From Bacteroidota bacterium (GTDB lineage Bacteria; Bacteroidota; Bacteroidia; Flavobacteriales; Flavobacteriaceae): DNA of 5,858 bases. A program made the position numbers and the translations under genes. The DNA lies in contig SMXJ01000109.1 of NCBI GenBank assembly GCA_004356305.1, positions 1 through 5,858 on the forward strand, given 5' to 3'. Each line of letters begins with the position of its first letter. Within the stretch, counting starts at the first letter, position 1. The notes beneath the pieces are model-generated. The model was not told where the DNA came from, made no database searches, and saw nothing but the letters and a program-made list of their open reading frames with translations. Of this stretch, positions 1 through 5,858 are shown piece by piece.

Positions 1-599
1 ACATTCGTTTGCCCGAAGACCGTTTTGAAATTCATATTCTAGAGTGGTTACTGCCAAACAAGGAAGAATCCCTCGAGCAGTATGCTTATCGAATGGCAAA
101 AAAAGTGACCAGGCCGAACGCTGCATTGATAGGAGTTTCTTTTGGTGGGGTAGTCGCTCAAGAGATGAATTCATATTTAGATCTGAAGAGATTGGTCATT
201 ATTTCCAGTGTAAAGACCAGGGATGAACTTCCTAAGGGATTGAAATTAGCCGGAAATTTTGGGGCCTATAAAATTGTCCCTACCGGATGGGCATCGAGTA
301 TAAAAGATCTGGCTCGCTTTGCAATCGGTGCCCGATCTAAAAAACGACTCACTTTATATCAGCGATATCTTTCGGTTCGCGATAAAGTGTATTTAGATTG
401 GGCCATTAAACAAATGGTTTGTTGGGGACGAACTGAAACCATAAAGGGGGTTATTCATATACATGGTACTGCAGATATTGTTTTCCCTGTAAAAAATATT
501 AAGGATGCTGTCTTACTGGAAGGTGGTACTCATGTGATGATATTGAATAAGGGTAGCAGGGTTAGTAAACTGTTGGAAAATATTATAGAAAACGGATAA
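1..599 (+). CDS. alpha/beta hydrolase, 5'-truncated by the window edge
   Basis: C-terminal part of an alpha/beta-hydrolase-fold enzyme. The frame is open to the left edge, so the true start lies outside; the TTG at 9 is only the first possible start codon in view. Numbering from that TTG, the nucleophile elbow is GVSFG with Ser44 (bases 138-140), followed by the usual small-residue helix. The acid is probably Asp156 in HGTAD, and the base His175 in GGTH, so the triad order Ser-Asp-His is complete. Residues of about 80-145 are helical and probably form the cap. The oxyanion strand and roughly the first 50 residues are missing, judging from a usual length of 230-260. No signal peptide can be judged. 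The substrate cannot be inferred: esterase, lipase-like or C-C hydrolase activity are all possible. The next gene starts 44 bases downstream on the same strand, so co-transcription is plausible. Confidence 0.85.
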   Translation, partial: IRLPEDRFEIHILEWLLPNKEESLEQYAYRMAKKVTRPNAALIGVSFGGVVAQEMNSYLDLKRLVIISSVKTRDELPKGLKLAGNFGAYKIVPTGWASSIKDLARFAIGARSKKRLTLYQRYLSVRDKVYLDWAIKQMVCWGRTETIKGVIHIHGTADIVFPVKNIKDAVLLEGGTHVMILNKGSRVSKLLENIIENG

Positions 600-643
600 G
601 CTGGCTCTATATTTTTCTATCTTTAATCAAAATTATTGAGGTT

Positions 644-1579
644 ATGAGTATTTTGTCGAAAATTGGCTTAGCAACTGTACTTATTGGGGTGGGATTGTTG
701 TGTATCAATGCCGTGCAGGTATCCCAAAATGATGAAGCTCCCTTGGATGAAACAATGGAGGAAAAACTATTGAACGATTATAACGTGTATGCCCTGGAAT
801 TACCGGAAAAAATGGATTTTGCCGGAGAGCCCGTTCCACTGAATAATCCGGACATTAGAGAACGTATGGATCGTGAACTTTTGGTCAATACTTATTGGCA
901 ATCCAACGGCTTGTTGGTTATTAAAAGAGCACATAAATATTTCCCGATCATAGAACCATTATTGAAAAAATATGGCTTACCCGATGATTTTAAATATCTG
1001 GTCATTGCCGAAAGTGCTTTGCAAAACAATACTTCCCCGGCGGGAGCTGCCGGGTTTTGGCACTTTCTAAAAAGTACCGGCAGAGAGTACGGATTAGAGA
1101 TTAATGACTATGTAGATGAACGTTATAATCTGGAGTTGGCGACAAAAGTAGCGGCAGATTATTTAAGAGCATCAAAAAGACGTTTTGGGAGTTGGACGAT
1201 GGCTGCTGCAGCTTATAATGGGGGTAATGCCGGGATCAACAAACAACTGCAACGACAAAAGGTAAATGACTATTACGATTTATTGCTCAACGATGAAACC
1301 AGTCGATATGTGTTCAGAATATTGGCGTTCAAAGAAATTTTAAGCGATCCGCAAAAATATGGCTTCAATTTCAGGGAGAAGGATTTATATACTGCAGTAC
1401 CCACTTATAGAATAAAAGTAGATACGGCTGTCACCGATTTTGCCGACTTTGCTAAAAAGTTTAACATCAATTATAAAATACTTAAGATCCACAATCCATG
1501 GCTCCGTGATACTTATTTGAAGAACGCTTCAGGAAAAGAATATTTTATTGAGATCCCTGAAACCGGCTACTATAATTAG
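644..1579 (+). CDS. MltD-like lytic transglycosylase (SLT/GH23 domain)
   Basis: Predicted murein lytic transglycosylase, which cleaves the MurNAc-GlcNAc bond of peptidoglycan to leave 1,6-anhydro-MurNAc ends during wall turnover. The 311-residue protein starts with a hydrophobic export segment (about residues 5-24). Cys20 is preceded by Leu-Leu, so it lacks a proper lipobox, and the protein is either cleaved or held by this helix. The SLT domain covers about 98-205: IAESAL with catalytic Glu123, then SPAGAAGFWHF (131-141), where His replaces the more usual Gln, then AAAAYNGG (187-194). The following stretch (about 208-240, YYDLL...SRYVFRILAFKEI) is typical of MltD-type proteins. The last 55 residues (YRIKVD to IEIP) look like one degenerate LysM-like wall-binding unit. 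E. coli MltD is about 450 residues with two LysM repeats, so this is a shorter form. The ATG at 644 places the signal segment correctly; a GAGG lies only 2 bases upstream, too close for a good ribosome site. Confidence 0.9.
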   Translation: MSILSKIGLATVLIGVGLLCINAVQVSQNDEAPLDETMEEKLLNDYNVYALELPEKMDFAGEPVPLNNPDIRERMDRELLVNTYWQSNGLLVIKRAHKYFPIIEPLLKKYGLPDDFKYLVIAESALQNNTSPAGAAGFWHFLKSTGREYGLEINDYVDERYNLELATKVAADYLRASKRRFGSWTMAAAAYNGGNAGINKQLQRQKVNDYYDLLLNDETSRYVFRILAFKEILSDPQKYGFNFREKDLYTAVPTYRIKVDTAVTDFADFAKKFNINYKILKIHNPWLRDTYLKNASGKEYFIEIPETGYYN

Positions 1580-1617
1580 AACCGGCAACTCACAACAAGC
1601 CAGACAATAGACCAAAT

Positions 1618-1989
1618 ATGAATCTAACGGTTGTACTTTCATTAATTATAATTGGCCTGCTTGCAGGTATTTTTAGTGGATTTATGGGAGTGGGTGGTGG
1701 AGTGGTTATGATTCCCATTTTGATCTTACTATTGGGTTATGATCAGCATCAAGCCCAAGGAATGAGCTTGGCTGTACTGGCCATTCCGGTAACATTCGTC
1801 GCAGCTTATACCTATCACTCGTCGGGGCATCCTATTAATTGGAAATTCGCCTTGATTATCGGTGTGTTTTTTGTGTTGGGCGGACTTATAGGTTCTAAAT
1901 TTGCGGTAAGAATTGATCAGGTAATGTTGAAGAAAATATTTGCAGTCGTTCTTGTAGTGGCTGCCGTTAAACTGTTTTTTTCAAAATAG
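1618..1989 (+). CDS. half-length TauE/SafE (TSUP) family membrane transporter
   Basis: Small integral inner-membrane protein of the TauE/SafE (TSUP) family, whose known members move sulfite, sulfoacetate and other organosulfur or organic anions. The 123 residues carry one copy of the family repeat: a first helix (about 4-22), the signature FMGVGGGVVMIP (22-33, with Gly24, Gly26-28 and Pro33), a re-entrant or second helix to about 40, the QAQGMSLAV motif (45-53) leading into helix 48-67, then helices at about 75-97 and 103-121. Full-length members have two such halves, about 250 residues. Here the stop TAG is followed within 10 bases by the end of an opposite gene, so no second half follows; a homodimer is the likely active form. 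The gene begins 38 bases after the transglycosylase with no clear Shine-Dalgarno site and is probably in the same transcript. The substrate is unknown. Confidence 0.85.
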   Translation: MNLTVVLSLIIIGLLAGIFSGFMGVGGGVVMIPILILLLGYDQHQAQGMSLAVLAIPVTFVAAYTYHSSGHPINWKFALIIGVFFVLGGLIGSKFAVRIDQVMLKKIFAVVLVVAAVKLFFSK

Positions 1990-1999
1990 GGCCCGGCAT

Positions 2000-2689
2000 T
2001 TATTTTTCATCTTTAATTTTTCGAATCAATCCTTGATGCAATAGAGAAACGCCGCTTGTGAAACTTTGATAGTTCGAATTATAGGAACTTGTATAATCTT
2101 TCAAATAGTGGTGCATAAAATTCCGTCTTACATCCAGTATCTTTTTGTCTGCATCGATAAAGAATGAGGTTGGGAATCCTAAGCTATGTTTCATAGTGCG
2201 AATGGCGAAATCATACCTATTTTCCTTCTCATCCACGTATAGTATATTGATCTTCCTACTGAATTTCCTTTTAATTTTCCGGATCTTTTTTTTGGATCCC
2301 CAAAACAATATTATAAAATCGATCTCATTATAATATCGATCCGCTATATCATTAAAAGCCGGAATCTCTCCTACTCCGGGAACACACCAGGAAGCATAAG
2401 TGATCAAATAAGTTGGTTTTTCAAACTTGTAAAGTTCGATTCTTCGTCCGGAGAATTTACGAACTTTAAAGTTGTCGAGATAAGTTCCATTGATAACATT
2501 ATTGACCAATGAATCGAATAAAAATTCGGCTCTTTCCAGATCTTTACGGGCATAGGCTTGTTTGGATTCCTGGCGATATTTTCGAATATTTTTACCGATG
2601 GCTTGGGAAAAAAGCTTCTTTGGCTCATTTTCCTGAGAAAGAGCTATAAAGGAAACCATTATGAAGAGCATAAGTAGTTTTTTACCCAT
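2000..2689 (-). CDS. exported thioredoxin-fold (TlpA/AhpC-TSA-like) protein with CVPG instead of CxxC
   Basis: A 229-residue protein with an export signal (about residues 1-18, MGKKLLMLF...IALS, followed by Gln-Glu), a charged helical segment (about 22-65), then a thioredoxin-like domain (about 70-185). The active-site region reads YASWCVPGVGEIPAFN: Cys102 and Pro104 fit the TlpA pattern WCxPC, but position 105 is Gly (GGA), so the resolving cysteine is absent. The cis-proline loop is GFPTSFFID with Pro173. A 45-residue, Tyr/Ser-rich tail follows the fold. Fold membership is clear from the WC.P...EIP and cis-Pro motifs. A normal disulfide reductase function is doubtful; it could be a one-cysteine redox protein, a chaperone-like fold or a binding protein. 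The start is supported by AAGGA (plus-strand bases 2694-2698) 4 bases before the ATG and by the signal peptide. The gene lies 133 bases downstream of another minus-strand gene and converges on the TSUP gene. Confidence 0.8.
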   Translation of the reverse strand: MGKKLLMLFIMVSFIALSQENEPKKLFSQAIGKNIRKYRQESKQAYARKDLERAEFLFDSLVNNVINGTYLDNFKVRKFSGRRIELYKFEKPTYLITYASWCVPGVGEIPAFNDIADRYYNEIDFIILFWGSKKKIRKIKRKFSRKINILYVDEKENRYDFAIRTMKHSLGFPTSFFIDADKKILDVRRNFMHHYLKDYTSSYNSNYQSFTSGVSLLHQGLIRKIKDEK

Positions 2690-2822
2690 AAATTCCTTTT
2701 AAAAACAATACGAAAAAGGGGAAAAGCTTGGTATTTAGCAAGTTATTATTAGGCGAAAGGTAATAAAACCTACTTAAAATGGAATAATCATAACTGTTTG
2801 TCTTAAAATCAATCGCTATCCA

Positions 2823-3392
2823 CTAGCGCCTGCCATGGCGACCAGAGCGGCCTCCGCCATATTGTTGCCTTGGTATTCCTGCTCGTTTCATTTGCTGTTT
2901 CATCATTTTGATCTGATCGTCAAGCATATTGTGTTTGTCCAGCTTTTTTGCTTCTGAAAGTAAAAGTTCGGCATCACGTTTTCGGTTTTTGGTCATCGCG
3001 ATGCCTGCCAGGTTCAATTTTACCATAGCCATATCGGCCGTCATGGAAAGCCCGAGTTTTTCAGCTTTTTTAAAGTAGGTATAGGCTTCATTCATATTGG
3101 TTTGAGATACCATTAAGCCGTTTAAATAATTATAGTAGCCTTGTTGCTTTTTCACTAAGGCACCTTTGGGGTTGGGAATCCTGTCCAGCCATCGTTTGGC
3201 GCCCGGAAAATCCTGTTTCCGAAGGCGAAGAAATGCGAGCAGGATCATTTCATTCTTAAAATAAAGGAATACAAATACGACAGCCAGTAAAACATACATA
3301 ATGCCGTTGCCTATATTTTCTTCGATAAACTGCCAGACTGCCGTGCCCATGCTTAAAACGGTTAGGGCTAATTTTATATTTTTATTGAACAT
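2823..3392 (-). CDS. conserved membrane protein with TPR-like helical domain
   Basis: A 189-residue protein of unknown function that I recognise only as resembling small membrane/TPR-like proteins of flavobacteria. Two hydrophobic segments (about 7-22 and 30-46) form an N-terminal hairpin. A soluble helical part follows (about 50-170). Residues 84-114 (GYYNYLNGL...AYTYFKKAEKLG) and 119-152 (ADMAMVKLNLAG...AELLLSEAKKLD) look like two TPR-type helix pairs, suggesting a protein-protein interaction role. The last 15 residues (RQQYGGGRSGRHGRR) are basic and rich in Gly and Arg. The soluble part is probably cytoplasmic, because positive residues dominate after the second helix, but this is inference. 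The start ATG fits the hydrophobic segment; no clear Shine-Dalgarno site precedes it. On the minus strand a TACCTTTA (plus bases 3417-3424) matches 7 of 8 positions of the Bacteroidota -7 box, but no good -33 element accompanies it. Divergent from rpmH. Confidence 0.75.
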   Translation of the reverse strand: MFNKNIKLALTVLSMGTAVWQFIEENIGNGIMYVLLAVVFVFLYFKNEMILLAFLRLRKQDFPGAKRWLDRIPNPKGALVKKQQGYYNYLNGLMVSQTNMNEAYTYFKKAEKLGLSMTADMAMVKLNLAGIAMTKNRKRDAELLLSEAKKLDKHNMLDDQIKMMKQQMKRAGIPRQQYGGGRSGRHGRR

Positions 3393-3572
3393 GAATTTCA
3401 GTTATTAATCAGCGCATAAAGGTACTAAAAACAAATGAAGGATATGTTCATTTTTACGGTAATACTGAAGCTAATCACCCCACTAATTTTAAGAAAATCG
3501 CAACGCTACCAATAGCCTTTGCATGTCCTGTTAAATAAAGAATTCACGATTAAAAATATTTTTTCAATAGGG

Positions 3573-3603
3573 TTTGTGAAAGTAAAAATTCCTTGTATAT
3601 TTG
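3573..3603 (+). promoter_or_regulatory. Bacteroidota-type promoter of rpmH
   Basis: TTTG at 3573-3576 (-33 element), a 19-base spacer, and TATATTTG at 3596-3603 (-7 element) match the Bacteroidota primary sigma factor consensus TTTG / TAnnTTTG exactly, with the usual spacing. Transcription should begin near 3608-3612, giving a leader of about 55 bases before the rpmH ATG. The placement just upstream of a ribosomal protein gene fits a strong constitutive or growth-linked promoter. Confidence 0.85.
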
Positions 3604-3608
3604 CACCC

Positions 3609-3625
3609 GACTTTTAGTAGAGGTC
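3609..3625 (+). other. possible small hairpin at the 5' end of the rpmH leader
   Basis: GACTTTT (3609-3615) can pair with AGAGGTC (3619-3625) across an AGT loop, giving 7 pairs of which two are G-U. It would sit at or next to the predicted transcript 5' end. Such a stem could protect the message or take part in control, but it is short and weak and may be chance. Confidence 0.3.
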
Positions 3626-3665
3626 AAGTGAATAAAATTTTACGGAAGAAATAACCTAAGTTACA

Positions 3666-3824
3666 ATGAAAAGAACATTTCAGCCATCCAAAAGGAAAAG
3701 AAGGAATAAGCACGGTTTTAGAGAGCGTATGGCATCTGTTAGCGGACGTAATATATTGGCCGCCCGTAGAGCGAAAGGCAGAAAAAAACTTTCGGTTTCT
3801 TCTGAATCACGTCATAAAAAATAA
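3666..3824 (+). CDS. rpmH: 50S ribosomal protein L34
   Basis: A 52-residue, highly basic protein of the large ribosomal subunit. It begins MKRTFQPS, followed by KRKRRNKHGFRERMAS (9-24), and has the ARRAKGRKKL block (33-42), which together identify bacterial L34. The C-terminal extension SVSSESRHKK after the usual end of the core is like flavobacterial L34 (E. coli L34 is 46 residues). The ATG at 3666 is the only start that gives the conserved N-terminus; the nearest purine-rich stretch (GGAAGAAA) lies about 16-20 bases upstream, so there is no standard Shine-Dalgarno site, as is common for translation genes in this phylum. It has its own strong promoter and is followed 18 bases after its stop by an intrinsic terminator. 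The usual partners rnpA and yidC are not downstream; carB is. Confidence 0.97.
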   Translation: MKRTFQPSKRKRRNKHGFRERMASVSGRNILAARRAKGRKKLSVSSESRHKK

Positions 3825-3842
3825 TGTTGATAACTCATAAAT

Positions 3843-3877
3843 AAAAGGTGTTGTTTTATAAGCAACACCTTTTTTTT
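3843..3877 (+). terminator. intrinsic terminator after rpmH
   Basis: AAAAGGTGTTG (3843-3853) is perfectly complementary to CAACACCTTTT (3863-3873), an 11-bp stem that can extend by a G-U and two A-U pairs to leave a 3-base loop. It runs into eight T residues (3870-3877). It lies 18 bases after the rpmH stop and 48 bases before the carB ATG, so it should end most rpmH transcripts before carB. The matching A-tract is short, so activity on the opposite strand is less likely. Confidence 0.9.
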
Positions 3878-3925
3878 ATACCCTGATGCATCGTATTTTT
3901 ACATATTCAAAAAAGAGTGAGCTAA

Positions 3926-5858
3926 ATGCCAAAGAACAATGACCTAAAATCTGTATTAATAATTGGATCTGGGCCCATCGTTATCGGGCAGGCATGTGAA
4001 TTTGATTACTCCGGCTCACAAGCATTACGTTCTCTAAGAGAAGACGGAATTGAAACAGTTTTGATCAATTCCAACCCTGCTACAATCATGACCGATCCGT
4101 CCATGTCGGATCACATTTATCTATTGCCCATTACTACAAAATCGATCATAAAGATCCTTGAGGAACATCCGCAAATCGATGCGGTACTTCCCACAATGGG
4201 AGGGCAAACCGCCTTGAATTTATGTATTGAAGCAGACGAAAAGGGTATTTGGAAGGATTTTGAAATAGAAATTATTGGCGTGGATATAGCGGCGATCAAT
4301 ATAACCGAAGATCGCGGCCAATTCAAAAGTTTGATGAAGAAAATTGGTGTACAGGTTGCGCCCGCTAAAATTGCAAATTCATTTTTAACCGGAAAGGAAA
4401 TCGCACAGGAATTTGGTTTTCCATTGGTTATACGACCTTCTTTCACTCTGGGTGGTACCGGAGCTTCCTTTGTGCACAATCAGGAAGAATTTGACGAGCT
4501 GCTAACTCGTGGCTTAGAAGCCTCTCCAATTCACGAAGTCTTAATCGACAAGGCACTTCTGGGTTGGAAGGAATTTGAGCTTGAACTACTTCGTGATAAT
4601 AACGACAACGTGGTTATTATTTGTACCATTGAAAATATGGATCCTATGGGAATCCATACAGGCGATTCTATCACGGTGGCGCCTGCCATGACCTTGAGTG
4701 ATACTTGTTTTCAGGAAATGAGGGATCTCGCGATTAAAATGATGAGAAGTATTGGGGATTTTGCCGGGGGTTGCAATGTTCAGTTTGCCGTAAGCCCGGA
4801 CGAAAATGAAGATATCATCGCCATCGAGATCAACCCCCGTGTATCACGATCCTCGGCACTGGCTTCGAAGGCTACCGGATATCCAATTGCCAAGATCGCT
4901 ACCAAATTAGCCATAGGATATTCGCTTGACGAATTGGTGAATCAAATTACAAAATCCACATCGGCATTATTCGAACCAACCCTGGACTATGTCATCGTAA
5001 AAATTCCCCGTTGGAACTTCGATAAATTTGAAGGTTCCGAACGTACCATCGGTTTACAGATGAAATCGGTTGGAGAGGTAATGGGTATTGGCCGCTCATT
5101 TCAGGAAGCGATCCATAAGGCTGCTCAGTCACTTGAAATAAAACGTAACGGCCTGGGTGCGGACGGTAAAAGTTATACCAACTACGAACAAATTATTGAG
5201 AAGCTTACATACCCCAGTTGGGATCGTGTGTTTGTGATCTATGATGCCATACAAATGGGTATTCCATTGAGCCGTATTCATGAGATCACTAAGATCGATA
5301 TGTGGTTCTTAAAGCAATATGAAGAACTGTATTTGTTGGAGCGGGAAATTTCAGAATATACTTTGGATACACTTCCGCGGGAATTACTACTGGAAGGCAA
5401 ACAGAAAGGGTACGGCGACCGCCAGATAGCCCATATGCTCAAATGTTTGGAAAGCCAGGTATACAAAAAGCGCGAAGAGCTGAATATCCAGCGCGTTTAT
5501 AAACTAGTTGATAGCTGTGCAGCCGAGTTCAAAGCGGAAACGCCCTACTATTATTCTACTTTCGAAAATGAAATGGAAACGAAAGAGGGGAAGGTCTATG
5601 CCGAGAATGATAGCATCGTTTCAGATAAAAAGAAGATCATCGTACTAGGTTCCGGTCCCAACCGGATCGGACAGGGAATTGAATTCGATTATTGCTGTGT
5701 ACATGGTATTCTGGCAGCTGCCGAATGCGGGTACGAAACCATTATGATCAACTGTAATCCCGAAACGGTTTCAACCGACTTTGATGTGGCGGACAAACTG
5801 TATTTCGAACCCGTTTTCTGGGAACATATCTACGACATCATCCGTCATGAAAAACCGG
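3926..5858 (+). CDS. carB: carbamoyl-phosphate synthase large subunit, 3'-truncated by the window edge
   Basis: Large subunit of carbamoyl-phosphate synthase, which uses ammonia from the CarA glutaminase, bicarbonate and two ATP to make carbamoyl phosphate for pyrimidines and arginine in the cytoplasm. The frame is open for 644 codons to the right edge with no stop. It starts MPKNNDLKS and has the first-half pre-ATP-grasp motif GSGPIVIGQACEFDYSG (14-30), NSNPATIMTD, the ATP-grasp segments LLGWKEFELELLRD and ENMDPMGIHTGDS, and EINPRVSRSSALASKATG with Glu301, Asn303 and Arg305, which match E. coli Glu299, Asn301 and Arg303. Residues about 405-565 are the oligomerisation domain. The second half opens at GSGPNRIGQGIEFDYCC (575-591) and is cut soon after. 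From memory, flavobacterial CarB proteins are about 950 residues, shorter than the 1073 of E. coli; this cannot be checked here. carA is not adjacent. Only a weak promoter candidate, TATTTTTA (3894-3901), lies after the terminator, and GAGTGAG precedes the ATG as a poor ribosome site. Confidence 0.97.
   Translation, partial: MPKNNDLKSVLIIGSGPIVIGQACEFDYSGSQALRSLREDGIETVLINSNPATIMTDPSMSDHIYLLPITTKSIIKILEEHPQIDAVLPTMGGQTALNLCIEADEKGIWKDFEIEIIGVDIAAINITEDRGQFKSLMKKIGVQVAPAKIANSFLTGKEIAQEFGFPLVIRPSFTLGGTGASFVHNQEEFDELLTRGLEASPIHEVLIDKALLGWKEFELELLRDNNDNVVIICTIENMDPMGIHTGDSITVAPAMTLSDTCFQEMRDLAIKMMRSIGDFAGGCNVQFAVSPDENEDIIAIEINPRVSRSSALASKATGYPIAKIATKLAIGYSLDELVNQITKSTSALFEPTLDYVIVKIPRWNFDKFEGSERTIGLQMKSVGEVMGIGRSFQEAIHKAAQSLEIKRNGLGADGKSYTNYEQIIEKLTYPSWDRVFVIYDAIQMGIPLSRIHEITKIDMWFLKQYEELYLLEREISEYTLDTLPRELLLEGKQKGYGDRQIAHMLKCLESQVYKKREELNIQRVYKLVDSCAAEFKAETPYYYSTFENEMETKEGKVYAENDSIVSDKKKIIVLGSGPNRIGQGIEFDYCCVHGILAAAECGYETIMINCNPETVSTDFDVADKLYFEPVFWEHIYDIIRHEKP

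Noticed and set aside
44..226. 60-codon plus-strand frame within the hydrolase
   Set aside because: It overlaps the hydrolase nucleophile region in another frame and has no family resemblance.
618..625. TATCTTTA before the transglycosylase as a -7 promoter box
   Set aside because: Seven of eight positions fit but no TTG-type -33 element lies at the right distance, and the gap of 44 bases fits an operon.
1561..1586. AACCGGC repeated at 1561 and 1580 around the transglycosylase stop
   Set aside because: A seven-base direct repeat is expected by chance and has no related copies nearby.
2145..2628. Open frames of 60-75 codons on both strands inside the thioredoxin-like gene
   Set aside because: They overlap the gene with the signal peptide, ribosome site and thioredoxin motifs; their own translations look like chance.
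2814..2828. CGCTA-TCCAC-TAGCG inverted repeat at the end of the TPR-like gene as a terminator
   Set aside because: Only five base pairs and no T-tract follows on the minus strand; likely chance.
3834..3862. Possible alternative pairing of CTCATAAA (3834-3841) with TTTATAAG (3855-3862) that could compete with the rpmH terminator
   Set aside because: It is AT-only apart from one pair and has a mismatch, leaves the 11-bp terminator stem bases free, and I see no PyrR-type binding site; too weak to call an attenuator.
4117..4479. 120-codon open frame on the minus strand inside carB
   Set aside because: It lies wholly within the strongly conserved carB reading frame and its translation (Pro/Ser/Ile-rich) resembles no family I know; it is a shadow frame.
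5278..5466. 62-codon open frame on the minus strand inside carB
   Set aside because: Shadow of the carB oligomerisation domain, with no start signal or recognisable product.

Overview
The window looks like ordinary chromosomal DNA from a marine-type member of the Flavobacteriia (Bacteroidota). The signs are moderate AT-richness, Lys/Asn/Ile-rich proteins, weak or absent Shine-Dalgarno sites, an exact Bacteroidota promoter (TTTG, 19 bases, TATATTTG) in front of rpmH, and an L34 protein with the 'KRKRRNKHGFRERMAS...SRHKK' style that I know from flavobacteria. I see no mobile element, CRISPR array, tRNA, rRNA, phage gene or recognisable defence system. Both window edges cut through genes.

Layout, left to right. 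(1) Bases 1-1989, plus strand: the 3' part of an alpha/beta hydrolase, then an MltD-like lytic transglycosylase that cuts peptidoglycan, then a half-length TauE/SafE (TSUP) membrane transporter. Gaps are 44 and 38 bases, with no terminator or convincing promoter between them, so they may form one transcript. (2) Bases 2000-3392, minus strand: an exported thioredoxin-fold protein whose CxxC motif has become CVPG, preceded on its own strand by a small membrane protein with a TPR-like helical domain and a basic Gly/Arg tail. The first block and the thioredoxin-like gene converge, with only 10 bases between stop codons. (3) Bases 3393-3665: a divergent intergenic region holding the rpmH promoter and a leader with a small hairpin. 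(4) Bases 3666-5858, plus strand: rpmH (ribosomal protein L34, 52 residues), a strong intrinsic terminator, then carB (carbamoyl-phosphate synthase large subunit), which runs off the right edge after 644 codons.

Two main genes are easy to miss: rpmH because it is very short, and carB because no stop codon lies inside the window. Functionally the window mixes cell-envelope genes (wall turnover, transport, envelope redox-like protein) with core translation and pyrimidine/arginine biosynthesis. I found no evidence of a previously undescribed multi-gene system. The points most worth a second look are the missing resolving cysteine in the thioredoxin-like protein, the half-size transporter, and the rpmH-terminator-carB arrangement.
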